This document shows, piece by piece, positions 1-5,799 of a stretch of 8,721 nucleotides of DNA. Positions within the stretch are counted from its first letter, which is position 1; the number at the start of each line of letters is the position of its first letter. Where the stretch lies: positions 1-8,721 of the forward strand of contig CAJONA010000043.1 in the NCBI GenBank assembly GCA_905235755.1, read 5' to 3'. The notes below the pieces were generated by a model, which was not told the origin of the DNA, did not search any database, and saw nothing but the letters and a program-made list of their open reading frames with translations. A program made the translations under genes and the position numbers. Origin of the DNA: an uncultured Clostridia bacterium. GTDB lineage: Bacteria; Bacillota; Clostridia; Oscillospirales; CAG-272.

Positions 1-174
1 GCCGGCGCTATAACGGGCGAAAACTACGTTGTCGGCGCACCGCGCGACAGCGTCATCGACGCCGAAAAATGCTCCGAACACATGAAAACTTACAAAGACA
101 TCGGGCGCGGCGCCGTGTGCGGCGTGTGCGTATCCGTATGTCCAAAAGGCAAAAAGAAAAAATGCAAACAATAA
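1..174 (+). CDS. Double 4Fe-4S cluster-binding protein (epoxyqueuosine-reductase-like), C-terminal fragment
   Basis: Only the last 57 codons are in the window, in frame from base 1, ending at TAA 172-174. The fragment ends with a lone Cys (fragment residue 24, in DAEKCSEHMKTY) followed by VCGVCVSVCPKGKKKK, a CxxCxxxCP motif at fragment residues 40-48. This is the closing half of a two-cluster 4Fe-4S domain. It resembles the C-terminus of clostridial proteins often annotated as epoxyqueuosine reductase (QueG)-like or 4Fe-4S double cluster binding domain proteins (Fer4_16 type). The family is probably a cytoplasmic redox protein. True queuosine-pathway QueG cannot be claimed, because the catalytic N-terminal region lies outside the window. 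The lysine-rich tail after the motif is ordinary for the group. The stop codon sits in the left arm of the terminator that follows, so this is the last gene of its transcript. Confidence 0.8.
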   Translation, partial: AGAITGENYVVGAPRDSVIDAEKCSEHMKTYKDIGRGAVCGVCVSVCPKGKKKKCKQ

Positions 175-200
175 AAGATCCCGCCGCGGCGGGATCTTTT
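173..200. terminator. Bidirectional Rho-independent terminator between convergent genes
   Basis: A perfect inverted repeat has arms AAAAGATCCCGCC (173-185) and GGCGGGATCTTTT (188-200). The A-rich and T-rich arm ends supply a T-tract in both directions. The stop codon of the 4Fe-4S gene overlaps the left arm, and the stop of the convergent minus-strand gene (202-204) lies just beyond the right arm. One hairpin therefore serves both genes. Confidence 0.92.
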
Positions 201-201
201 A

Positions 202-657
202 TCAAAGATACGTCTTCATTTTCGTTATATTGTTTTCTTCAAAAGCCACGACGTCATTGGCGATCTTGACGCAGTCCTCCGACGCGCCGGACGTTTCTCT
301 TATCTTTCTCGTCAGCCCGATGACTCCCATTGTCGAGCCGTTTATCATGAGCTCGGCGATCTTTGTGTTGGAATTGTCCATCATCGTCGTCATGTTCACC
401 GATACTTCGGCGGGGATCTTCGTGAAAACGCTCGTCTCCTTGACCTTGAAATTCTTTTCATACATTTTGGTCTTTGTCGCTGTTGCGAAATTCTGATACC
501 CTTCGAGCTGAGTCGTAAGGTCGCTGCGCATCGACGCGTCTGTCGTCTTGGACATCAGCGTAGTTATCGAATCGCTGCCCATGGTGACGCTTTTGTAAAC
601 TTCGCCGAGCAATTCCTCGTCGGGAGTTACCGGGGGTGTTTGCTTGTTCATATTCAT
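202..657 (-). CDS. Small helical protein of unknown function, possibly ferritin-like fold
   Basis: The product is about 151 aa, acidic at the N-terminus, and predicted by eye to be almost entirely alpha-helical in four blocks (about residues 14-36, 40-67, 84-115, 126-149). It has no signal peptide and no membrane segment. The helical spacing and the C-terminal acidic segment (VVAFEENNITKMKTYL) recall small ferritin-like or DUF2383-like four-helix proteins common in Clostridia. No convincing pair of ExxH metal motifs is visible, so no metal or enzymatic role is claimed. The start is uncertain. A good SD complement (GAGGAG, 670-675) directly abuts an ATG at 669 (zero spacing), and lies 12 nt from the ATG at 657 and 18 nt from the ATG at 651. 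I chose 657 as the closest with usable spacing. An in-frame extension to 726 has no SD. The gene is divergent from gap and convergent with the 4Fe-4S gene. Confidence 0.7.
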   Translation of the reverse strand: MNMNKQTPPVTPDEELLGEVYKSVTMGSDSITTLMSKTTDASMRSDLTTQLEGYQNFATATKTKMYEKNFKVKETSVFTKIPAEVSVNMTTMMDNSNTKIAELMINGSTMGVIGLTRKIRETSGASEDCVKIANDVVAFEENNITKMKTYL

Positions 658-735
658 AATCGTGATCATCTCCTCTCGCGGATATTTTGTGCAAAATATA
701 TCGTTCTCATACACCGCGCGTATCAAAAAAATGTA

Positions 736-765
736 ATTATCGGAGAATTTTTAAAAAAAATGCAA
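736..765 (-). promoter_or_regulatory. Possible promoter of the minus-strand helical-protein gene
   Basis: Read on the minus strand, TTGCAT (765-760), an 18-nt spacer of T- and A-runs, and GATAAT (741-736) resemble a sigma-A promoter. The -10 matches 5 of 6; the -35 is weak at 3 of 6. It would give a leader of about 70 nt. The surrounding DNA is very AT-rich, so chance matches are likely. Confidence 0.3.
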
Positions 766-782
766 TTATTTTTTAAAAACAC

Positions 783-811
783 TTGTTTATTTTTCTCTTT
801 TGGATTAAAAT
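783..811 (+). promoter_or_regulatory. Probable sigma-A promoter of gap
   Basis: TTGTTT (783-788), a 17-nt spacer and TAAAAT (806-811) sit about 57 bp upstream of the gap start codon. The -10 matches the consensus at 5 of 6 positions with ideal spacing; the -35 matches 3 of 6. The DNA just upstream (about 724-780) has repeated A- and T-tracts that could act as an UP element or bend the DNA, as expected for a highly expressed glycolytic gene. Confidence 0.6.
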
Positions 812-867
812 AGATACGTATGGAAAAATCATTTCCACCAAATATTTCACTTTACGGAGGAATAAAA

Positions 868-1926
868 ATGTCAGTAAAAGTTGCAATCAACGGTTTCGGA
901 AGAATAGGACGCCTTGCGTTCCGTCAGATGTTCGGCGCAGACGGTTATGAAGTTGTCGCTATCAACGACCTCACAAGCCCCGCTATGCTCGCTCATCTTC
1001 TCAAATACGACTCGTCCCAGGGCAGCTACGTCGCAAAGGGACACACGGTAACGTCAAAAGAACCCGAATTCGCAGAAGACGGCAAAACAGTCGTCGTTCC
1101 CGGATCCATCACGGTAGACGGCAAAGAGATCACTATCTACGCTAAACCCAACGCCGCAGAGCTTCCTTGGGGAGAGCTCGGCGTCGACGTCGTTCTCGAA
1201 TGCACCGGATTCTATACTTCAAAAGCAAAATCGCAGGCTCACATCGACGCAGGCGCAAAGAAAGTCGTCATCTCCGCTCCCGCGGGCAATGACCTTCCCA
1301 CAGTCGTATTCAGCGTAAACGAGGGCACTCTCACAAAAGAAGATACCATCATTTCCGCCGCTTCCTGCACGACGAACTGCCTCGCTCCTATGGCGAAAGC
1401 TCTCAACGACGCATTCCCGATCCAGAGCGGTATCATGACGACAGTTCACGCATACACGGGCGACCAGATGGTCCTCGACGGCCCGCACCGCAAAGGCGAT
1501 CTCCGCCGCGCTCGCGCAGCAGCCGTAAATATAGTCCCGAACTCCACAGGCGCCGCTAAGGCTATCGGTCTCGTTATCCCCGAACTCAACGGCAAACTCA
1601 TCGGTTCGGCTCAGCGTGTTCCCGTTCCCACGGGCTCGACAACGATACTCGTTGCAGTCGTAAAAGGCAAAGATGTAACAAAGGACAGCATCAATGCCGC
1701 TATGAAGGCTAAAGAATCCGCTTCGTTCGGCTACACGACAGATCCCATCGTATCTTCCGACGTTATCGGCATGACATACGGTTCTCTGTTCGACGCAACG
1801 CAGACGATGGTAGCAAAGATCGACGACGACACGTATCAGGTACAGGTCGTTTCATGGTACGACAACGAGAACTCCTACACAAGCCAGATGGTTCGTACTA
1901 TCAAATATTTCGCAGAACTCGGCTGA
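868..1926 (+). CDS. gap: Glyceraldehyde-3-phosphate dehydrogenase, type I, NAD-dependent
   Basis: The 352-aa cytoplasmic glycolytic enzyme converts glyceraldehyde 3-phosphate, NAD+ and phosphate to 1,3-bisphosphoglycerate and NADH. The N-terminal Rossmann nucleotide site is NGFGRIGR (residues 8-15), with Asp34 in AINDL after the second strand, as in NAD-specific enzymes. The active-site block SAASCTTNC places the nucleophile at Cys167, and the general base is His194 in TTVHAYTGDQ. The anion-site region DLRRARAAA...STGAAKA and the C-terminal WYDNENSYTSQMVRTIKYFAEL are typical. The RVPVPTGS and SSDVIGMTYGSLFDATQT segments resemble clostridial GapC. ATG 868 was chosen because GGAGG (856-860) lies 7 nt upstream; a further in-frame ATG at 820 lies at the expected transcription start and lacks an SD. 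Compared with a Bacillus-type enzyme (catalytic Cys near 149), about 16 extra residues lie around positions 56-78. The gene has its own promoter and a strong terminator. Confidence 0.98.
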   Translation: MSVKVAINGFGRIGRLAFRQMFGADGYEVVAINDLTSPAMLAHLLKYDSSQGSYVAKGHTVTSKEPEFAEDGKTVVVPGSITVDGKEITIYAKPNAAELPWGELGVDVVLECTGFYTSKAKSQAHIDAGAKKVVISAPAGNDLPTVVFSVNEGTLTKEDTIISAASCTTNCLAPMAKALNDAFPIQSGIMTTVHAYTGDQMVLDGPHRKGDLRRARAAAVNIVPNSTGAAKAIGLVIPELNGKLIGSAQRVPVPTGSTTILVAVVKGKDVTKDSINAAMKAKESASFGYTTDPIVSSDVIGMTYGSLFDATQTMVAKIDDDTYQVQVVSWYDNENSYTSQMVRTIKYFAELG

Positions 1927-1940
1927 TAAATCAAAATCAA

Positions 1941-1967
1941 AAAAAAGCCCGCACATGCGGGCTTTTT
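1941..1967 (+). terminator. Rho-independent terminator of gap
   Basis: The hairpin AAAAAGCCCGC (1942-1952), loop ACAT, GCGGGC (1957-1962) is followed by TTTTT, 15 nt after the gap stop codon. The GC core and T-run make it a strong classical terminator. It also lies only 21 bp before the next start codon on the same strand. Confidence 0.93.
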
Positions 1968-1988
1968 CGCTAAAAGGGTGACAAGATC

Positions 1989-4130
1989 GTGAAAGAATAC
2001 AAATTCAGATCCGCAAAAGCGGTATGGGAGACGGGCACGTCCGCGGTGATGAACCGCTGGCTTGTTTTCCGAGCGGAAATAAAAAAGAGCGCCGACGTGC
2101 GAATAGCTTTGACGGGCTCGTGCGCTTATGTCGTCAGAGTCAACGGCGACTTTGTCGCATTCGGTCCCGCGCGTTCGGCGCACGGATATTTCCGCGTCGA
2201 CGAACTTGATATATCGAAGTATTTAAATGATTCGATAAACATTGTCACCGTTACCGTCGCGGGGTACAATGTTTGCAGTTTTTATCATCTCGATCAACCG
2301 TCGTTTCTGACGGCGGAAATAATCTCGTGCGGAAAAGTCGTCGCCGCGACCGGCCGGAGCGGCTTTATATGCCGAAGATTTACCGAACACGAGGAACGCG
2401 TCCACAGATACAGCTATCAGCGCACGTTCTGCGAGGTATACAATATGAATGCCGACAGCGACAAATTTTTCAAAGACGCCGACATTTCGGGCGTCGAAAC
2501 GGTGTCGCTTGAATGTGTCGGCGATAAAAATTACATCGAACGCGAATGCGAGTACACGCTGTACCCTATCCGCACGGCGAAAAAGATCGTCCGCCGCGGG
2601 AAATTCGCCTTCGGCTCGCACGGACACGAGATGAATTTGAGCCGACAGATAACGCTTCCGCGCAGATATTATCCCGTTTCCGGGAAATGCTACGGCGGAT
2701 ATAAGTTGTCGGAGCTGACGACGTGCTCCGCCGTATACACGCGCAACGTGGACACCGTAGAAATTCACGACGTCGATGAAGCGGCGAGCGATCTCACCGT
2801 CAAAAGCGGCGAGTTCGCCGTTCTTGAATTCGAAAAAAACACGACGGGCGCGTTTGAATTTGACGTTTCGTGCGACAAGGACGCGACGATCCTTTTGACT
2901 TTCGACGAGATGCTTTATGACGGCGACATCAATTTCCGCCGCATGGGAGTGTACAGCGCGATCATTTTCCGCCTGAAAGCGGGAAAATACTCGCTTTCGA
3001 CTTTCGAGCCGTATACATGCAAGTACGTAAAAATTCATGCCGTTGCCTCCGATATAAAGATCGAAAAATTCGGCTCCCGCTTCTTCGGAGCGAATATGAC
3101 GGATCGGAAATTCGTCGGCGACGACGAGTTATGCGAGATATTTGACGCAGCAGTCGAAACGTATCGGCAAAACACGTTCACGGCGTTTCTCGACTGCCCG
3201 TCGCGCGAGCGCGCGGGCTGGCTCTGCGACAGCTTTTTCACGGCGCGAGTGGAAAAGATACTGACGGGAAAAAGCGAGATCGAGCACAACTTCCTTGAAA
3301 ATTTCCTGCTCCCCGACAAGTTCGACGGACTGCCCGACGGCGTCCTTCCGATGTGCTATCCCGGCGATCACTACAACGGCTCATACATACCGAACTGGGA
3401 TATGTTCTACGTGCTCGAGCTCGAAGAATATTATCAAAGGACGGGCGACGACGAGCTTATATCGCTCGCAAAACCGAAAATTTACAAAATGCTCGGCTAT
3501 TTCGAGAAATTCGAGAACGAATACGGGCTTCTCGAAAAGCTCGAGCAGTGGGTGTTCGTCGACTGGTCGAAGTCGAACGAGCTGACGCAGGATGTAAACT
3601 TCCCCACCAATATGCTCTACGCGATGACGCTTGAATGTGCGGCGAGGATGTTCGGCGACACGGCTCTTTCCGAAAAAGCGGCGCGAATAAACAAAGCAGT
3701 GAACGATCTTTCGTACGTCGGTCCGTTTTACTGCGACAACGCCGTAAGGCAGGACGGAAAACTCGTGCTTTCGGGGCAGTTTACCGAAAGCTGCCAGAAT
3801 TACGCGTTCTTCTGCGGCACGGCGACGCCCGAGAGCCGCCCGGAACTGTTTAAAATACTTATGGACGACTTCGGGCCCGAAAGAGAAAAGACGGGCAAAT
3901 GGAGCGAGGTCTACACGGCAAATATGTTCATCGGCAATTACATCAGGCTCGAAATGATGTCAAAATACGGCGAGGACGAAAAGCTGCTCGAAAATATCCG
4001 CGGATATTTTCTCGATATGGCTCGCACGACGGGCACGCTTTGGGAAAAGGTCGATATTAACGGCAGTCTCTGCCACGGCTTTGCGTCGCACGTCATATAC
4101 TGGCTCGACAAAATGGGATATGTGAAATAG
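1989..4130 (+). CDS. Alpha-L-rhamnosidase family protein (GH78-like), cytoplasmic
   Basis: The 713-aa protein has no signal peptide, so it is probably intracellular. Residues about 20-130 form a beta-rich N-terminal domain with the ...VNGDFVAFGPARSAHGYFRVDELDISKYL signature of rhamnosidase N-domains. Residues about 260-360 are a second beta domain, and about 370-710 an alpha/alpha six-hairpin catalytic barrel. The barrel carries DCPSRERAGWLCD (402-414). Its D402, E407 and D414 have the same spacing as the rhamnose-binding and catalytic D567/E572/D579 of Bacillus sp. GL1 RhaB. FVDWS (523-527) matches the usual GDW region, and TGTLWEK (681-687) supplies E686, the likely counterpart of the base-side Glu. 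The family hydrolyses terminal alpha-L-rhamnosides by inversion; the actual substrate is not deducible. The GTG start is chosen because AAGGGTGA lies 7 nt upstream and there is no better in-frame start. No sugar transporter or regulator is adjacent. It ends at the shared terminator with folT. Confidence 0.85.
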   Translation: MKEYKFRSAKAVWETGTSAVMNRWLVFRAEIKKSADVRIALTGSCAYVVRVNGDFVAFGPARSAHGYFRVDELDISKYLNDSINIVTVTVAGYNVCSFYHLDQPSFLTAEIISCGKVVAATGRSGFICRRFTEHEERVHRYSYQRTFCEVYNMNADSDKFFKDADISGVETVSLECVGDKNYIERECEYTLYPIRTAKKIVRRGKFAFGSHGHEMNLSRQITLPRRYYPVSGKCYGGYKLSELTTCSAVYTRNVDTVEIHDVDEAASDLTVKSGEFAVLEFEKNTTGAFEFDVSCDKDATILLTFDEMLYDGDINFRRMGVYSAIIFRLKAGKYSLSTFEPYTCKYVKIHAVASDIKIEKFGSRFFGANMTDRKFVGDDELCEIFDAAVETYRQNTFTAFLDCPSRERAGWLCDSFFTARVEKILTGKSEIEHNFLENFLLPDKFDGLPDGVLPMCYPGDHYNGSYIPNWDMFYVLELEEYYQRTGDDELISLAKPKIYKMLGYFEKFENEYGLLEKLEQWVFVDWSKSNELTQDVNFPTNMLYAMTLECAARMFGDTALSEKAARINKAVNDLSYVGPFYCDNAVRQDGKLVLSGQFTESCQNYAFFCGTATPESRPELFKILMDDFGPEREKTGKWSEVYTANMFIGNYIRLEMMSKYGEDEKLLENIRGYFLDMARTTGTLWEKVDINGSLCHGFASHVIYWLDKMGYVK

Positions 4131-4157
4131 AAAGACGCCCGCGGCGCGGGCGTCTTT
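4131..4157. terminator. Bidirectional terminator between the rhamnosidase gene and folT
   Basis: The perfect 12-bp inverted repeat AAAGACGCCCGC (4131-4142), loop GGC, GCGGGCGTCTTT (4146-4157) fills the whole gap between two convergent stop codons. The plus-strand TAG ends at 4130, and the minus-strand TGA is 4159-4157. T-runs are short in both directions (TTTCATATTTT on the plus side), so termination may be less sharp than at the gap terminator. Confidence 0.85.
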
Positions 4158-5068
4158 CATATTTTATCGAGAAGTTTCGTCCTTTCGAGCGCGTCGTAAA
4201 GAAGTGAGATGACAGCCGCTTGCAGGGCGCATACCAGCACTTCCTCGCATACTCGCGGAACCCATAGGATAAGTATGGCGCGCTCCGCATACGACGATAT
4301 AAACGCTTTAAGTATAAAAGTATTTATCGTAGTTACAACGATGCCCGATCCGAGTATCGTCGCAAGTATCTTCGGATAACTTACTCTGCCGTCGTCGTGC
4401 TTTTTCCCGATAAAATATGCGCAAAGCACAACGGCGATACTCACAAGAGACGTTATTTCAAGTCCGAGTGTGAGCAGATTTATATCGGTCGCAAGGTATT
4501 TTCTGTAATTATCCGGATTTTTTTCCGTGTTTTTATTATATTGTGCAAGCGATACGGCGGCGCGTGAAAGCGGAGACAGCGTGCCGTCGTCGGTCATCTG
4601 CTCTATAACGTCCCTTGTCGGCAGATCGGTTTGGGACGCGGCAATACCGTGCATAACGCCGTCGGCATTGAGCGAGATCGTGAATGACGCGCCGATGATG
4701 CCTAAAACGAGCATCAAGGACGCCAATATGACGGTGCGTTTCTTTGTCATTCCCTTTTTCAGCCATATCCAGATAAATCCTTTGAGCACGCCTCCCGCAA
4801 AAGCCGTAAGCGTCAGCCACGGAATATATGCACCGGTCGGCGCTATCATGGCGCCGAGAAAATCGGTCAGCGCGCTTGCGACGCCGCCGTATAAGGGGCC
4901 GAACAGTATAGCGGGAAAAAATGTGAATATCCCGCCGAAGCTGAGCTGTATTCCGAGCACCGGTATCGTCAGTGCGACCTTGAACACGCACTTCACGACG
5001 ACCGCCATCGCCGTCATAACGGCTGTTATCGTTATGCGCTTGATAAGCGCGGAACTTCTTTTTGACAT
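4157..5068 (-). CDS. folT: Folate ECF transporter S component (FolT family) with large insertion
   Basis: The 303-aa integral membrane protein is the substrate-binding S subunit of an energy-coupling-factor importer for folates. It would pair with a shared EcfT/EcfA module not encoded here. Helix 1 (about 11-34) contains the AVMTA (A16-A20) AxxxA contact motif for EcfT. FolT-like features follow: IPVLGIQLSFGGIF, FGPLYGGVASALTDFLGAMI and PTGAYIPWLTLTAFAGGVLKG (about 36-97). The C-terminal pair is INTFILKAF (248-256) and LWVPRVCEEVLVCALQAAV (about 268-286). Canonical FolT proteins are about 170-190 aa. Here an extra segment of about 120 residues (about 108-230) lies between the expected helices 4 and 5. 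It consists of two added helices (112-133, 197-221) around a polar loop (134-195) predicted to face outside. ATG 5068 has GGAGGT 6 nt upstream; an in-frame extension to 5206 runs through the riboswitch and is not real. The THF riboswitch upstream supports the folate assignment. Confidence 0.88.
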   Translation of the reverse strand: MSKRSSALIKRITITAVMTAMAVVVKCVFKVALTIPVLGIQLSFGGIFTFFPAILFGPLYGGVASALTDFLGAMIAPTGAYIPWLTLTAFAGGVLKGFIWIWLKKGMTKKRTVILASLMLVLGIIGASFTISLNADGVMHGIAASQTDLPTRDVIEQMTDDGTLSPLSRAAVSLAQYNKNTEKNPDNYRKYLATDINLLTLGLEITSLVSIAVVLCAYFIGKKHDDGRVSYPKILATILGSGIVVTTINTFILKAFISSYAERAILILWVPRVCEEVLVCALQAAVISLLYDALERTKLLDKI

Positions 5069-5074
5069 AAAAAT

Positions 5075-5120
5075 ACCTCCTTTATCACAGAATTTCCTCA
5101 TCGGATGCGACAAAAGAGGT
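5075..5120 (-). promoter_or_regulatory. Candidate expression platform: anti-SD and SD of folT
   Basis: Downstream of the riboswitch, the transcript carries ACCTCTTTTG (5120-5111), which can pair with the folT SD AAAGGAGGT (5083-5075) with one bulged G. No T-run terminator is present between aptamer and start codon. This suggests control of translation by SD masking. The competing ligand-dependent pairing was not resolved by eye. Confidence 0.5.
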
Positions 5121-5134
5121 TTTACCCGTATGTC

Positions 5135-5231
5135 AACAGTGGGATGCGGAAGCGGCACCGCAACAAAAGTTTTCGTCCGAAAATCAACTCCCCGTATTTT
5201 CGGCACTTGACGCGCTGCTACCTACTCTGTT
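5135..5231 (-). promoter_or_regulatory. Tetrahydrofolate (THF) riboswitch aptamer
   Basis: Read 5' to 3' on the minus strand, the order and spacing of conserved THF-I elements are all present. P1 is AACAG (5231-5227) with CTGTT (5139-5135). Next come AGAGTAG, then P2 AGCAGC/GCCGCT with one mismatch, and the junction GCGTCAAGTG (5213-5204; the family commonly has GCGUUAAGUG). P3 is a perfect 8-bp stem, CCGAAAAT (5203-5196) with ATTTTCGG (5184-5177), enclosing the loop ACGGGGAGTTG. ACGAA follows, then GCGGT before the closing P2 strand, and GCATCCC. GGGA in the loop can pair with TCCC to make the family's pseudoknot. THF riboswitches sense reduced folates and commonly precede folT in Clostridia, as here. 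Confidence 0.92.
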
Positions 5232-5238
5232 CAATCGA

Positions 5239-5267
5239 ATTGTACCACATCTGTTTTCATAAATCAA
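5239..5267 (-). promoter_or_regulatory. Promoter of the riboswitch-folT transcript
   Basis: On the minus strand, TTGATT (5267-5262), a 17-nt spacer and TACAAT (5244-5239) form a good sigma-A promoter. The TGG before the -10 makes an extended -10 element. The predicted start, about 7 nt downstream, falls at 5232-5231, the first base of riboswitch P1. The promoter begins within about 10 bp of the stop codon of the upstream gene, with no terminator between. Confidence 0.85.
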
Positions 5268-5274
5268 TATTTTT

Positions 5275-5745
5275 TTATTTTTTTGCGGGATTTTTCAATA
5301 TTTTCATAGCTTCGGCGCCGTAAATGTCGCCGAAAGCGCGCGCATACGCGTCGACGTTCTCGCTTTTTCCCTTAAAAGACGCGATAACGTTGCCCGATCT
5401 CAAAAATATTATCTTTTCGGCGTTGTCGCACGCGGGAAACTCATAATTTTCCCACATTTTTTCGTATATTTTTTTTGCGTCCTTTTTGCCGGCGGCGACG
5501 ATGAGTGTTTTCGCGCTTCCGTCGGCGCTTGCTTCAAGCGTCATGGCGGCGCTGTTGACAAAGTCAAAATCGCCCTCTTCCAGACCGAGAACGAAAGCGT
5601 CATCCGCGCCGATGTCGACCGTTTCGACGATCTCGCCGTCGTTGCCTACGTTATTGAGTATCGTTATGAGCGCGTCCTTCGCGCTCATATTGACGCCGCC
5701 GTTTACGCTGAGCGCGACAAAAAGCAAAGCTATTGCTGTTTTCAT
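5275..5745 (-). CDS. Small exported protein, DUF4358-like, function unknown
   Basis: The 156-aa protein starts with a short hydrophobic segment, MKTAIALLFVALSV, compatible with a signal peptide cleaved after VNMSA or with an N-terminal anchor. It has no lipobox Cys. The mature part resembles, by eye, DUF4358 proteins of Clostridia: a strand-helix pattern with a D(A)DDAFVLGLEEGDF segment, a helix KKDAKKIYEKMWENYEF (about 88-103), and a GNVIASFKG strand (about 118-126) before a final helix. The DUF4358 link is a recollection of pattern, not a search result. ATG 5745 follows GGAGGT (5759-5754) by 8 nt. That SD lies inside a perfect hairpin, which suggests coupled or conditional translation with polA, whose stop is 54 bp upstream. 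The gene is followed directly by the folT promoter, without a terminator of its own. Confidence 0.72.
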   Translation of the reverse strand: MKTAIALLFVALSVNGGVNMSAKDALITILNNVGNDGEIVETVDIGADDAFVLGLEEGDFDFVNSAAMTLEASADGSAKTLIVAAGKKDAKKIYEKMWENYEFPACDNAEKIIFLRSGNVIASFKGKSENVDAYARAFGDIYGAEAMKILKNPAKK

Positions 5746-5752
5746 ATAAAAT

Positions 5753-5785
5753 GACCTCCGAATTTTTTATTATCATTCGGAGGTC
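5753..5785 (-). promoter_or_regulatory. SD-sequestering hairpin (or weak terminator) between polA and the DUF4358-like gene
   Basis: A perfect 11-bp inverted repeat on the minus strand, GACCTCCGAAT (5785-5775), loop GATAATAAAAA and ATTCGGAGGTC (5763-5753), encloses the complete SD GGAGGT of the downstream gene. It begins 14 nt after the polA stop codon. The bases after it (ATTTTATATG) are only partly T-rich, so a terminator role would be weak. Masking of the ribosome binding site is the more direct reading. Confidence 0.75.
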
Positions 5786-5799
5786 TGTCGGTTTTTATT

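Noticed and set aside
658..726. Upstream start for the minus-strand helical protein, giving 174 aa
   Set aside because: The extension spans the SD at 670-675 and the putative leader. No SD precedes 726, and the extra residues do not continue the helical pattern.
820..867. Upstream ATG for gap
   Set aside because: It falls at the predicted transcription start and has no SD. The real family N-terminus starts at 868 after GGAGG.
2223..3038. 271-codon minus-strand open frame opposite the rhamnosidase gene
   Set aside because: It lies fully antisense to a well-supported family gene, is arginine/valine-rich with no recognisable domain, and has no SD. It is a shadow of GC-rich codon use.
5069..5206. 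46-codon N-terminal extension of folT
   Set aside because: It is translated from the riboswitch itself, with no SD at 5206, whereas ATG 5068 has GGAGGT at 6-nt spacing.
4527..5210. 227-codon plus-strand open frame opposite folT and the riboswitch
   Set aside because: It is antisense to folT. Hydrophobic stretches simply mirror the membrane helices on the other strand. It runs through the THF riboswitch and has no SD.
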